Shown here: positions 46,787-58,219 of the stretch, in pieces | How the letters are laid out: every line of letters begins with the position of its first letter | How positions within the stretch are numbered: position 1 is the first letter of the stretch | From: Cordilura impudica | Taxonomy: Eukaryota > Arthropoda > Insecta > Diptera > Scathophagidae | Assembly: GCA_963682025.1 (NCBI GenBank) | Contig: OY821519.1 | Location: 103,426,480-103,490,479 of the forward strand | Length of the DNA: 64,000 nucleotides | Reading direction: 5' to 3' | Notes under the pieces: model-generated | Seen by the model: only the letters and a program-made list of their open reading frames with translations | Told to the model about the DNA's origin: nothing | The model's database searches: none | Made by a program: the position numbers and the translations under genes

Positions 46787-47839
46787 CATAACCGAATATT
46801 ACAATCTCACTCGTCTTAAATAAATTTTCGATAAAGAGAAATAGCAAACAATTATAAATTATTACAAATATAAAGAACTGTTATTTCGAATATTCACTCT
46901 TAGCACACAATATCAATATTCACTTCCCTATTTATGGACTACTTATAAGAGGAATAAACAAAGAATTTGAATAATCTTGTTAAATTTTCAATTTATTTTT
47001 CTAAGAAACTAAAATTCATTTATTGTTAAATTAATATACAACCCATAAATGTCACTTTAGCAATATGCAAATATTTTTGCACACCATGTTTGCGAATAAC
47101 AATGATAAATGACTTTTTATTAGAGTGTTGTTGCAAACACTTTCCTGTTGACAGAAAACTAAAGTATACAATGAAAAACAAAACAGAAAACTCCGACAAA
47201 CAGAAAACAGAATAAAACAAAAAGTATTCACTAAGCGAACTGCTCTAAATAAAAAAAAAAAAAAAACTTGAAAATACCTTTTTGGTATATGGCCAATATA
47301 ATTGAAAACTTTAAACGAATAAGGTTCTACTAAACTTTGATGTATACAGTATGAAAACAATGTTTACCCAATTTTCAATTTTCAATGTACGTTTGTAGTT
47401 TGTGAAATACATCGTCATCTAAAATGCAAGTGGCCTTAACAACAGTTTTTCCTTTTCAAAGGCCGAAGCTAAATACGTTGTAAATTTAAAATAAGTAAGA
47501 AAATTATAGTCGATCTAAATTGACTATACGATACTCTATACTTTGAGATTACAGAATGGGTCTTACAAGGACGTTATCCTGGATGAAATCCTCAGGTCGT
47601 TCTGAAATTAAAGGAAGGAAACAGTAAAGACCTGCATTTTTTGTAGCTACCCAAATTTCATTTAAGGTGGGAATTTTTGCACCATTCAAGAAAATATCAA
47701 AATATTCAGTGGTTTTGAAACTGAAAATGTAAAATTTGTAAAAAAAAAAAAATTGCGCGATTTTTGGACAAAATTAAAAATTTTTCGGGGAAAAAGCGCA
47801 TAAAAATATTTAAAAACGGAAACTAAAAATAAAAATTTA
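46787..47839. other. No gene recognised; small CTATACC end fragment
   Basis: AT-rich. 47489-47545 is a reversed CTATACC tail (AAGTAAGAAAATTATAGTCG). From about 47763 the sequence matches the loop of the following inverted repeat. Confidence 0.5.
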
Positions 47840-48455
47840 ATATATTATTATTTATGCAACTGAATAGTTGACCGTAACACTTTTTGGTTTTTTTTATCCA
47901 TTAAAACAAACATGAAGGAAAATATCTGTTGGGAAAAAACCATTAGCGTTTTTAAAGTTATTTGTTAGATATATTGATTAATTTTGTTTCTATTGCGGAG
48001 AATGAGAATCGCGCGATTTTTTTGTCAAAATTTTTACATTTAGTTTTTACTTTTGACCAAAGCGTTGCATGGAAAAATTTTTACAAAAATCGCGCGATTT
48101 TTGTTAAAATTTTTTGTATTTAAAAGTTTTCGGGGAAAAAGCGCATAAAAATATTTAAAAACCGAAACTATTAATAAAAGATTTTTACAAAAAATCGCGC
48201 GATTTTTATAAAAATTTTTCCATGCGACGCTTTGGTCAAAAGTAAAAAACTAAATGTATAAAATTTTGACAAAAAAATCGCGCGATTCTCATTCTCCGCA
48301 ATAGAAAAAAAATTAATCAATATATCTAACAAATAACTTTAAAAACGCTAATTGTTTTTTCTCAACAGATATTTTCCTTCATGTTTGTTTTAATGGATAA
48401 AAAAAACCAAAAAGTGTTACGGTCAACTATTCAGTTGCATAAATAATAATATATT
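47840..48455. repeat. 616-bp inverted repeat with ~77-bp loop
   Basis: The arms 47840-48108 and 48186-48455 are almost exact inverse copies (for example GCAACTGAATAGTTGACCGT against ACGGTCAACTATTCAGTTGC). Each contains AATCGCGCGATT, itself palindromic, and this CG-containing motif recurs about five times in otherwise AT-rich DNA. The loop (TTTTCGGGGAAAAAGCGCAT) is also present just outside the left arm at 47780. It adjoins a MULE-like coding fragment, so the arms could be long MULE TIRs. Confidence 0.8.
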
Positions 48456-48462
48456 TAACTTG

Positions 48463-48610
48463 GAGTCATACAGTTGCATGACCGACTTTGAAACTGCATT
48501 GCAAAGATCTTCAAAAAAAATTTCCTAACGCAAAACACTACGGTTGCTGGTTTCATTTCTACCAAGCAATTAGGCGCAATCTCCCAATACAATATTGTTG
48601 CCTTGCCGTC
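48463..48610 (+). pseudogene. Mutator-like (MULE) transposase fragment
   Basis: MTDFETALQRS, then after a frameshift KKFPNAKHYGCWFHFYQAIR. This matches the MULE core block DFE-A...FP-A...GC-FH-QA. Very short and frameshifted. The only MULE-like piece in the window. Confidence 0.6.
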
Positions 48611-48744
48611 ATTTGAAATATTGCAATGAGTGCGCACTTAAATTGCAGGCAAAAACTTTGGCTGTAGGCTTAAACCAGTACTTCTGTCGCGCAGCTGCTG
48701 AAGAAGCAATGAATGTCTTCATTTGAAAATAAATAACATTTTTC

Positions 48745-48952
48745 ATAATTTGGGTGATTTTTCTTTTATTTTGGGCAAACAATCGTTTTTCATATTTGGG
48801 TGATTTTTCGTTTCTTTTTTGGGTTGTTTTTCCTTTTTTTTTGGGAGAAATTTCGTATTTTTATTTTTAGGTGATTTTTCATTTTTTTTTTGGGCAATAT
48901 TTTAATTGGGCGATTTTTCATTTTTCTGTTTTGGGCGATATTTCCTAAAACC
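48745..48952. repeat. Degenerate TGGGTGATTTTTCATTTTT minisatellite
   Basis: About eight to ten imperfect ~20-bp units with GGGCGATTTTTC or GGGTGATTTTTC. In reverse complement this resembles the AAAATCGCC tracts at 8330 and 9165. Confidence 0.7.
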
Positions 48953-49007
48953 ATACTAAATATACAATTAATTTTGCTAATACCTTTAATCACGAGCAAA
49001 TTTTAAC

Positions 49008-49215
49008 GAGCAAAAAATTAAAGCCGGTCTAGACCAACTATACGATAACATATACCATACGCTTAGAGACCCTACCTCTAGAGTTCAACTAACTAGATAT
49101 AGAAAGTAATCTTGAACCAAATTTGAGTGGCATTTTTATTAAATTTTTTTTCTTCGTATATGAAAAAGTTCCTATCGGATGCCAAATTTGTATGGGGACT
49201 AGATCGATCCTTTTG
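49008..49215 (-). repeat. CTATACC repeat, tail fragment
   Basis: Reversed tail (AAGCCGGTCTAGACCAACTA) through GGATGCCAAATTTGTATGGG, then lost. Confidence 0.7.
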
Positions 49216-49318
49216 AAAAATATAACACAAATATATTTTAATTTATAAACAAATCTTAAAGTTATATATTTTCATTATTTGTATTTATATAGATACACAT
49301 ATACCTACAACTACTGGT

Positions 49319-50434
49319 CAGTGTTGCCAGATCAGGGGTTTCCGCCCCTAGATTTAGGGTTTTCTCGTCACGCCAGGAGGCAAATAAGGTGAAAATAAAA
49401 TTACGGTTTTTTTAGGGAGTCTCCAGAATGCACAAAAATATTTAAAAAATGTGTTATTTATTTTACAGCCATCATTCACACATAAAACTAAAATAATAAT
49501 ATTATATCATATATTGTCGGATGGAGACTAGTATCATTCCTAGACTAGGACGACTTATTAAGAAATCGGAATTCGGACGGCTGGCTTTAAAACGATGTAT
49601 TTCTATCATTCCATGGGTAAAGTAGCGAACACTATGACATCTACGTCATCGATAATGCCATACACCGTTTCCGAATTGAAGCGTTTTAACATAGATGCTG
49701 TAGGCTTGAACTTGTAGCACTCGACGTCAATTGTGCAGTGGATGTACAAGATTGCTTTGAGTATGGCGACCGACATTTTGTTCCGTAATTTATCTTTGAC
49801 GATGGCGACAATGTTTAACGTACGTTCAACTGCAGCATTCGAGAACGGAAGACTAAGAAGGCCAAAAACAAGCTCAGAAACATTTCCAAATTTCTTTTTC
49901 CCTCCCGAGTCAGTGAGCTCGTTGATCTCTGCCCAGTAAGCTTCTGTACTTGTTTTATCGGCAACTTCAACCATATGGAGGAAGCTCAACTCCTTCAGCG
50001 TTTAGTCGATATCACCGCACAACGTGTGTTTGAATTTTGCGGCGAGAACGTTGATATTTGGTCGAGGATTTTTATATTTTCTGGCACTCTTTTCTGCAGT
50101 TGAGATACCAGAATTTTCAGAAAGTCTTTACATCTTTATTTGATTGGGATAACAGATTCCCGAAGCACGATCGCCGTTAGAACGTTGAACTCATAACGGA
50201 AATTAATGCAATCAACGGGCATGCAGAAGCATTTAAAGTCGAAAGGTGCAAGATCATACTGTGAAACTTTTTGTAGTTGCGTCGGTACAACAAGGGTTTG
50301 AAGAATCGAGAACATTGTGTCGTTCAAATCATTGAAAAGTTTCCAGGACTTACCGCATTAGACTGTTTAGGGATTTATTAGGGGGAACTGGAGATTGTAT
50401 GAGGGCAGGCCGCGCCGAGCATCTGGTAATACTG
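49319..50434 (-). mobile_element. hAT element, internally deleted
   Basis: 1116 bp. Terminal CAGTGTTGCCAGATC (left) and CATCTGGTAATACTG (right) are 12-of-15 inverses. Flanking 8-mers CTACTGGT and CTACTAGC match at 6 of 8, fitting the 8-bp hAT target duplication. Encloses a minus-strand hAT C-terminal coding remnant; the N-terminal half of the gene is missing. Confidence 0.8.
49606..49989 (-). pseudogene. hAT transposase C-terminal dimerisation region
   Basis: LLSLPFSNAAVERTLNIVAI with VKDKLRNKMS following matches the hAT C-terminal block (LS-P-S-A-VER...KN-LRN-M). Upstream on the same strand (50330-50136) is a related frame (MNDTMFSILQTLVVPTQ) separated by stops. The N-terminal BED finger and first catalytic part are absent. 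Confidence 0.8.
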
Positions 50435-50942
50435 CTACTAGCCAAACTATAAAATATATTGTGCAAAACCCATTATGTTGAAGAGTCGGAGCCGCCAATT
50501 CAAAAAATTAAATGTCGGAGTCGGAGTTGGAGTCGGAGTTTTGATCATCGACTCCGCAATCCTGGTTGTAAAGCAATTCCAAAGACGTACAGCAGTTATA
50601 AAAAGCGCCATTCTGATACTAGGCGTCGATGTTTAGGAATAATTAGTTATACCCTATACCACTATGTGGTTTGACCTAGACCCATCTTTTATTTTACCGA
50701 TCGAATCAGAATCACTAGCAGATTCGATTTAACGATATCCGTCCGTCCGCCCATCTGTGTATCCATGTAAAGCTTGTAATCTAACTGCAGGTCGCAAATA
50801 TGAATATATTTTGCTGAAATTTGGTATATAAGCCATGGGATGAACGCTATTGAAATTGGTGAGAATCGGTCGGAATCAGACTTAGCCCCAATATAAATGA
50901 CCCCTATGAAATCAACATAAATTGCCATAAGATCCAAATCTA

Positions 50943-51290
50943 TCTTATATATTAAAAGAATTTATGAATAAACTTTGCATTCAAGATTTTTTTTCAATAT
51001 TTTTCTTCTCTCAAACCTCTATAACTAGAGTTCTGATTAACGTAGGCTGTTGAGATAGGTCTAAGAATACTCAGTGGATCAAGCTCCTTCTTTTGAGCTA
51101 TTAACTGCTTAAATTCGTTGGTTTGAGGAAAGTTATGAGTGGAGAATCAACTTTACTTTTACTGTACGTTAACTTATCTTGGCATATTTTGGCATTACTG
51201 TACGTTAACTTCTCTTGGCAGATTTTGGTATCATATTATAAAAATTAATATAATATAATATAATGCTGCCGAGCAGCAGGGGTCCGCTAG
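50943..51290 (+). mobile_element. HelA Helitron, copy 2, nested in HelB
   Basis: 348 bp. TCTTATATATTAAAAGAA to the hairpin GCTGC-CGA-GCAGC, then AGGGGTCCGCTAG. It sits between A (50942) and T (51291) of the HelB 5' end. About 100 bp shorter than the copy at 36426 through loss of internal GTACGTTAACTT repeat units. Confidence 0.92.
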
Positions 51291-52500
51291 TATATATAAA
51301 AATGAATCGTGGTTTGTTCCTCCGCTTAAAACGTGAGAACTACATGACCAAAAGAGATACTTTCTTTTGCCAGTTTGTTTGTAACTGCCACTCGTTTATA
51401 ACTGCCACTCGAAAAGTCTCAACAGATGGCGCTATATGAGGTTATTCCATTTTAACATTATATATATTGAGTACTATGAGAAGGAGAGCTTTGTAAATTT
51501 GTGTGAGTCCATCTATTATTAATTTGGATAGTCATACCGAAATGGTCGGTATCGGATAAGTGGGCGTGGTACCTCCCATACACAATTAATTTTTAACATC
51601 ATATATCCTGAGTACTGTTTTAGAGAGAGCTTTGCAACTTTGTTTGAGGTCATCTATTATTGCTGTGATTTGCTGTGAGTAGCCGTTGTAAAAATTACCG
51701 TTATCAGGACAGTGGGCGTGGCACATACAAAAAAATTAATCACTCAATATCAGATTCAATATCATGATAGGGAGAGCTATCAGTGGTCATTGGTTATTAA
51801 TGTAAGTGCACCTGACGAAAATATGCTGGATCGGATAAGTGGGCGAGGTATATCTCCTATAAAGTACTGATTAAATATTATGTACATATACCGAGTATAG
51901 TGGTAGGAAGAGCTTTGCAATTTTGTGTGAGTTCGTCTATTATTTCTGTGATTAGCCCTGCAAAAATGGGCGGGATTGGACAAGTAGGCGTGTCACCTAC
52001 CGTATAAAATAAATTTTTAAAATAATAAAAGTATCTTGAATAATATAAAAAGGAAAGAGAAGTTAATTTGAGTGAGTTCATAGGTTATTAGTGTGAGTGT
52101 GAAAATGGGCGGAATCGGATAAATAAGTGGGGTTACTTCCATAAAACTAATTACTGAACTTTAGTGTATTGGATCGTTTTGAAGGAAAATGTTTAAGAGA
52201 AATGGCAATTTCATCAGCATAAGGAAAATTGAAATTTCCGCAATTTTCATTCAAGTTAATTGCTACCGCGGTAGTATAATATGAAGGAGTGAACTTATCA
52301 AAAGACTTTTTAATTAACTTAATTTGCTAGGTCTTCCACCACATAATTGAATACCAAAATTGGATCTTAAAATAATATACTTAAATTTGAGCTTAAACAA
52401 GCGCTCTAATTTCAAAAAATTGGTCTATTGTTGAATAACTGTTTCTTTAAAAATATATTTTCCTTTTGACTTTCGGATAATTTTATCAATTTTACTACGA

Positions 52501-53358
52501 TGCCAAGAAGAGTTCATGGTAACATTGGCCGGCGTTCTCAGGATGCAACGCAGAACCGAAATGTCGAAAATAAGAGGAACGTGCTATTGAAAGGGAATCA
52601 GTTCGACCAGATTGATTGGATATCGCGCGCGACAGTCAGAAGAGATCAACGAAACACACAATGAGCAACAATGATTGAGAAGAAGGGAAGTACGTGTCGG
52701 CAAGGTGATGAAACCAGATCACAATGTGCGATTTTTGAACGACAACGTAGGCTACAACAAATTGTTCAGGTGAACATTGAGCAAGCACCCTTTTGATATG
52801 AGCACAACATTCAATACATGTCGCAATATCGGTTTGATTCGTCCAGATATCTGTCGTTTGTGAGCATTGAATTCAGTTAAGTTTGAGAAAGAACCGTCTG
52901 GGTTTAGTTGCGTGGACGGAAATGTGAATTTGCCAAATTGCTTCTACCACCAGAGCCATTATGCACGCTGCTTTACGGTGAAACTCCTTATTCGAATTAA
53001 AGTTAGATATGTCATCCTTATGCTCCGAAACTATGCAATGGAACCCAACTGATTGTGCCGAAATTAATGAGTACAGTCGCAAGGATTTTGAAGGGCGGTA
53101 CATGGGATATGCTTAATTCCGCGAATTCGCTTCACTTCAACCGATTTGACGTTCCAGTTCAAAGGTGCTCAGTTCCTAGTGAAACATGCATTTGCGGTGA
53201 CAATAAACAAGTCACAAGGACAGTCCCTGGAAGTGTGCGGCATAAATCTGAAAATGTCATTTCACAGGGTTGGGTGTTCCCAAGTTGGGAACCATCCTCA
53301 GTATTCATTTACGCTCCGGAGCAGAAAACCAAAAATGTTGTATAACGTGCAGCTTTAA
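52501..53358 (+). pseudogene. Helitron Rep/helicase remnant
   Basis: Starts MPRRVHGNIGRRSQDATQNR, a typical Helitron protein N terminus. After stops: MSQYRFDSSRYLSFVSIEF and SVKFEKEPSGFSCVDGNVNL. A large deletion then removes the HUH replication domain and most helicase motifs. The end is LCNGTQLIVPKLM, AFAVTINKSQGQSLEVCGIN (helicase motif V/VI region) and FIYAPEQKTKNVV, in three frames. PIF1-like helicase C terminus by resemblance. Confidence 0.85.
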
Positions 53359-54074
53359 ATTGATTACAATCATTGTTCTATTTTTTTTTTAAATTAATAC
53401 TTGATTTCATTCTATTTTAGTTAAATGTTGGACGAAATGAAGACCTTCGGGTCAGCTATCCATATAATTATAAGATATTGAATTCAACCGAATTCGAAAA
53501 GTGTTGTATTCAAATTATATTTTTGCATCATCTGTTAACCTTCGATAATTTTCGATAAAAAAAATTTCGAAGTTATTGCAATCAAAAAATCTCTTTTGGA
53601 CAAAGCGAAGTTGCCGGGTCAGCTAGTTATCATATAAATCTTAGTCAAATTGGGTTTATATGTATTTATTACATCCATTAACCAGTAGTCCAAAAATGAT
53701 CCCTAGTTGACAACTCTTAGTCATAGGCCCCATATAGAGCTGCTTCCCGATCTTAACTTTAATCTATCAAAATACAAAAATATTGCACTGATTCTTCTCA
53801 AATTTTGTTTGTATATATTTTTGCAAAATACAAGAGACTTTACAAAACATGGTCAGGATTGGTCCATTTTGGGGCCTAGTCCCCATATAGATAGAGCATC
53901 CGATATGAACTTTTTCATACCTGCAGCCAAAAAATTAATAAATATCCCACTCAAATTTGGTTTATGTTTATTTTCTATATCCAGTTAGTTGGGCCTGAGA
54001 GATAGGGCCTCTAAACGCATGGTATAAGGTATCGTATAGTCGGTCTAGACCGACTATAATTTTCTTATTTGTGT

Positions 54075-54790
54075 TTTACCTCTGTTTGATTTGGCCAATC
54101 GTATATGATTGCATATGTATTGCGGCTTTCCGGTGTATATTACCTTATGTAGAAAAATTAGTACTCTATTCTTTAGTAGGTTTTCGAGTGACACTCCATA
54201 CAGGCTATTCGTGAAGGATAATATGTGATCAAATGTCGTTAACCCATACACCAACCAACCGCTGCCAACCGTTCGCATTCATAATTTAGTGTTGGAATTA
54301 AATAAGCCTTTGTCAGTAGTGTCCTTTCTTTTAATTGCGTAAATAATTGCGTTGCCCATATGGTCCTTAGTTTAACGCATGATTGTGCAATTAGCATGTT
54401 GATGTGGCTTAACCAAATTATGTTGATGTTGAAGACCATTACAAGACTTCTAGCTGTTGGAACTATCTAAATTTTTTGATTATTTACTGATATTTCCATT
54501 AGAATTAGTGGGTTTATAGTTTTTTTTGTTTATCACTATGCATTTGGTTTTTTTTTTAGATTTATGCAAAGTCAATTAGAGATTCTCCAACAATATATTC
54601 TGTTAAGGTCATGGTATACGGTATCCACTTTTTGACATAAAAGATAAAGCTGTACATCATCTGCATATATATGAACATTGCACTGTGATATGTGGTGTGG
54701 TATATCATTTGCATAAATAGAGAAAAGAAGCGGTCCCAGGGTTGACCCTTGGGTTTCACCTCTACTAATAACTAATGGTTCATATATTGT
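54075..54790 (-). pseudogene. Jockey-like LINE RT fragment
   Basis: Read from 54790 down: RGETQGSTLGPLLFSIYAND then a YADDVQLYL block (catalytic YADD), followed further on by a thumb-like frame (LFTQLKERTLLTKAYLIPTL; LTTFDHILSFTNSLYGVSLE). Stops within. It directly follows the CTATACC tail at 54066. Confidence 0.75.
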
Positions 54791-56689
54791 ATTAGTTACG
54801 AATACTGATTCTATTCGTTCTGAGAGTTATTTTTATATTAGCTGTATTAATGTTGATGAAAAATATTTGTGCATGTCAATTTAGGTTTTAAAATATATTC
54901 CAAAATAAATAGAAAAAACGAAAAGCTGACGATTTCTCAACTCCCATTTTAGTCCCCTAATAACAAAGATTTCTTTGTTCATTTCATATCCATCACAGAC
55001 ACAAATTTTACCGCAATCGTTAGGTATGATTTGTATACCCTATACCATATACGGTGATGGTATAATGAATTTCTGTTGATGTTTGTCGCTATCCAAGTAT
55101 ATTTGGTAATTTGTAATCAACCTACTCAAAATGACTTTCTAAATCGATTTAAAATTATCTCAGCTTGTCTGTATGTTCATTTAACCTTGAAATTTGCTAT
55201 ATACGAATTTTTCGGCCACGCAATAATCGATGTTGAAATTAGTGAAAATTGGTTATGAAATAATATTTTAATATAGTGTTTATGAATTTTGTTTAAAAAA
55301 AGCTGTTAATATTTGAGTGTTTGAGGAGTTCAATATATTTGGTCATTATCAATCAAAAAGTCTACATATAAGGTTTGTGGGTTTGGGGCCTTTTGCGTTT
55401 TAGGTGGCGATATATACATGCATAAATGCATTAAAATTTAATAGAAAAACTATTAAATCCAAAATGCAAAACTTTTAGAAAATAAAAAATAATAAAAAAT
55501 ATTGATATCCAAATAATCCTGGAAAACAATTACAACCATAACACTTTAAGCCACAGCGATTACACAAATTTTCCGCAATTTTGCCACATAAAAGTCAACT
55601 AATGGAATATATTGTGTGAAGTGTGAAATAAAACAAATAATGGAGTGTGTCATTTCTCTCCAAATAAATAGACAGTAAAAACAATATATTGTTACATGAA
55701 GTGCCATCCTGATGTTTAGCCAGCAAGTTTATAAATATCTATAGAAGATAAGCTTTTATTTTCTTTACTGTTTTAGTTTAACATATGTTAGTTAGTATCT
55801 AACATGAAATTTATCATTAATACTTTATAAGCACGACAACCTCAATTCTGATATATTTCTAGGAAATATTTAACGTTTAAAATCGTTTGATATACAAAAT
55901 CCCATTGAATTGATTTAAAAAAGCTTTGTTCAATTTCGTGAAATCTTTGGCAAACTTTTTATTTCTTGAACACTACTGATGATGGTGAATGAAACTTTTA
56001 ATTGACCTAAGCTATAACTGTTAGTTATTTACGTGGATTTATATTCTCTTTCGAAACGTGTGATTGGTGCGAATAAGAAAATGGAGGTATTAATGATCAG
56101 AAAGTTGCAAGGCTTGGAAGAATGGACCGTGTAAAAATGCCAGAAGTATAAGCATGAATGTTAGATAGTGGTTCTTAGTACGTTAATAAGGATTTGATAT
56201 TTTACGTAAATTCAAAGTAATGGACCATAAAACTGCATTAATACACCAAAACATAACGGTAGAGCCAAAAGAGGCATGCGAAATTGGTAGAAGCAGCTAG
56301 ATATACATATGATACGAATTTTAATCTCTATTATTGGGAAGAGGCAATTAATTGTGAAGAGTACAGAAAAGGATAAAAATCTTTAAGGTATTTCTAATTT
56401 TCGTGTTTTTGTTCGGATAGGAAAGTAATAATTTGCATCAATAGTTCAAGAAAGCTGTTTTCGTTGGCTAAAAAATGTTCAGAAATTTCACAAAACCTCA
56501 TCATTAGGGAATATGAAAAGGAGATAACAGGGCGAGGGTATTTAGCGCAAACAGTTTTTCACGAAGATTCTCAGCTGAAACATTTTGAAAAAAAAACATT
56601 CTTGCGCTCATTAGTTGAACTCTTGTTGTTAGTTTATGAAGATGAAATGACAATAACATTATAGTAAGCACTTCCGTGCTTTAGAAGAA
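54791..56689. other. No gene recognised; diverged CTATACC copy
   Basis: 55034-55260 is a strongly diverged plus-orientation CTATACC copy (GTATACCCTATACCATATAC; TGTTGATGTTTGTCGCT). The rest is AT-rich. The 66-aa frame at 56464 (starts MAKKCSEISQNLI) is not recognised. Confidence 0.45.
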
Positions 56690-57167
56690 GCCGTAAATAC
56701 CATGTAACTAGTGAAGAAGAAGATTTTGATTACAATATAACTTAATCAAGCATGCCAAATGACTTACCTGGTGAAGTCGAAGTATTCGTTCATAATGACG
56801 GGATTCCGAAAATAGAAATGATGATGAACTATTATCTGCCAAAAGAGCACGAATTAGAACCAATACGATTTGACACCAAATAGAATAGCGTTGAATGTTG
56901 CAGCTTAGCGGAAGTGTACTCCGAATTATCGAAAAGTTATACAGAATCCGATGAAAGTTTGTTAAATGAATATCGATTGAAAGAAGCATGGAAAGATTTG
57001 ACTCATGTTCAAATATTTGAAATGTGTTTTCGATGAAGAAGTTCTTGCAATGATTTTGGATTTTAGCCAATTTTACGCTTGTCAAAATAGTTGACACAAC
57101 TGTAGTATTACTCTTGCAGAGCTAAAGATTTTTTTTGCGATACTAATTCCATATGATTACCGCAAAC
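56690..57167 (+). pseudogene. piggyBac transposase N-terminal fragment
   Basis: YLKCVFDEEVLAMILDFSQF (near 57015), then ITLAELKIFFAIL and DYRKLPRPW match the piggyBac block FFDEEVL.MIV...N-YA...T..ELK.F-G-L...Y..LP. Reading ends at the hAT boundary near 57167. The matching C-terminal part lies at 63352-63545 on the same strand. Confidence 0.7.
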
Positions 57168-57460
57168 TGCCAAGGCCCTGGCATTTGTGGAGTTCTAGGC
57201 CAAGGGTCTAAATCGCGCCCCATATTTTGTAACCACAAAAAAAGAATAGCTTAAAACGTTACTTTGTTTAACCTAAATTATGAATTATTAAAAAATACTT
57301 TTTATGTTAAACACAAACTTTTATTTTAATTCTAATATATAAATCTTAAATGCAATATACAAAATGTTTGTTTTCTCTTTTTTATGTAAGATCTAATATA
57401 TAAAATTTCTTTATACCAAAATGAGAAATAAGGCACTTAAACACTGACTAAATGGTGCAC

Positions 57461-57655
57461 TCAGCATAATGTTGGTGGATTTTTTTTAATATACGAAAAA
57501 AGAGAAAAACTATTTTTTTTAGATAAACAATTTAATTTGTACTTATATAAAAGCTTGTTTCCGAGCTTTCGTGGCTGCAAAATAAGTTCATTGATAAGAT
57601 CATCCGGTTCCAATTTACTTAAAATATCACGTTCGATGGAAAGGAAAGATAAACC
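57461..57655 (-). pseudogene. hAT transposase C-terminal piece
   Basis: DGLSFLSIERDILSKLEPDD, then LINELILQPRK, matching the end of zf-MYM-type hAT proteins (L-GLA-LSIE-DI...D-I..FA..K-RK). The upstream residues of this frame come from the TIR of the transposon inserted at 57656. Confidence 0.7.
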
Positions 57656-58219
57656 ATCAAGTGCACCAACTTTTGAAACCGATGTCTTCCGATAGTAGTT
57701 TAGACGCAATTTTTCAACAAGATCGGTCCAGATCTCTCTGAGTTAGAGGGGATCAAAATTTGACATTTTGGCCAAACAGGTGTTTTTTCTCATCCATGTA
57801 ACTTATTACCTATTGTTCTTAGAAAATTTTCTCCCAAATAGTTTAGATAGCTATTTCTTCAGTATTTCGGAAAAAAATACTTAAAAAAAATAAAAAATTT
57901 TAGACTTTTTTTTTTTTGCTAAATTAAAGCATTTTTTGCCTTTATTTTCAAAAAGGGCATTTTATTTTTTTTTTATAAGAAAGCTTAGGATTTGTCTTTT
58001 AAGAGCTTTTTGGTCGCTTAGTGGGATGGCAGTGGGATATCTATCAAAATAAATGTTTTGTAACTCAAGACAACGGTTTTTCAATTTTTCACAAATGCAC
58101 CATTTTCAATTTTTTCCTATTTGTGTCTAAAACCTTACAAATAAAACTTATACTGAGAAACTGGACAAATTAACCATTCCGAAGGAATGTAACATACCTT
58201 CAAAACATAACAGAAGAGA

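Larger units (their letters stand above)
50939..53626 (+). mobile_element. Helitron (HelB family) with helicase remnant
   Basis: Own 5' end is TCTA (50939-50942) plus TATATATAAAAATGAATCG (from 51291), split by a second Helitron. The 3' end is GTTGCCGGGTCAGCTAG before T. Inserted at A^T of a CTATACC repeat. 51300-52200 has repeated GGCGTGG.ACCTCCCATA / GAGTACT units, and 52501-53358 is the remnant of a Rep/Hel protein. Without the insert it is about 2340 bp, a deletion derivative of an autonomous element. Confidence 0.9.
50648..54066 (+). repeat. CTATACC repeat split by Helitrons
   Basis: 50648-50938 is the left half (TATACCCTATACCAC, two GTCC units, ending AAGATCCAAA). 53627-54066 is the right half (TTATCATATAAATCTTAG to the tail palindrome and AATTTTCTTA). 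Joining them restores the family sequence exactly at CCAAA/TTATC, so the 2688-bp insert left no duplication. Confidence 0.92.

Noticed and set aside
47840..48455. CRISPR-like or bacterial operator repeats suggested by recurrent TCGCGCGA
   Set aside because: The motifs are not regularly spaced with unique spacers and the context is a eukaryotic inverted repeat.
50459..50640. Coding or satellite meaning for GGAGTCGGAGTTGGAGTCGG
   Set aside because: Short simple repeat with no supporting frame or additional copies in this window.
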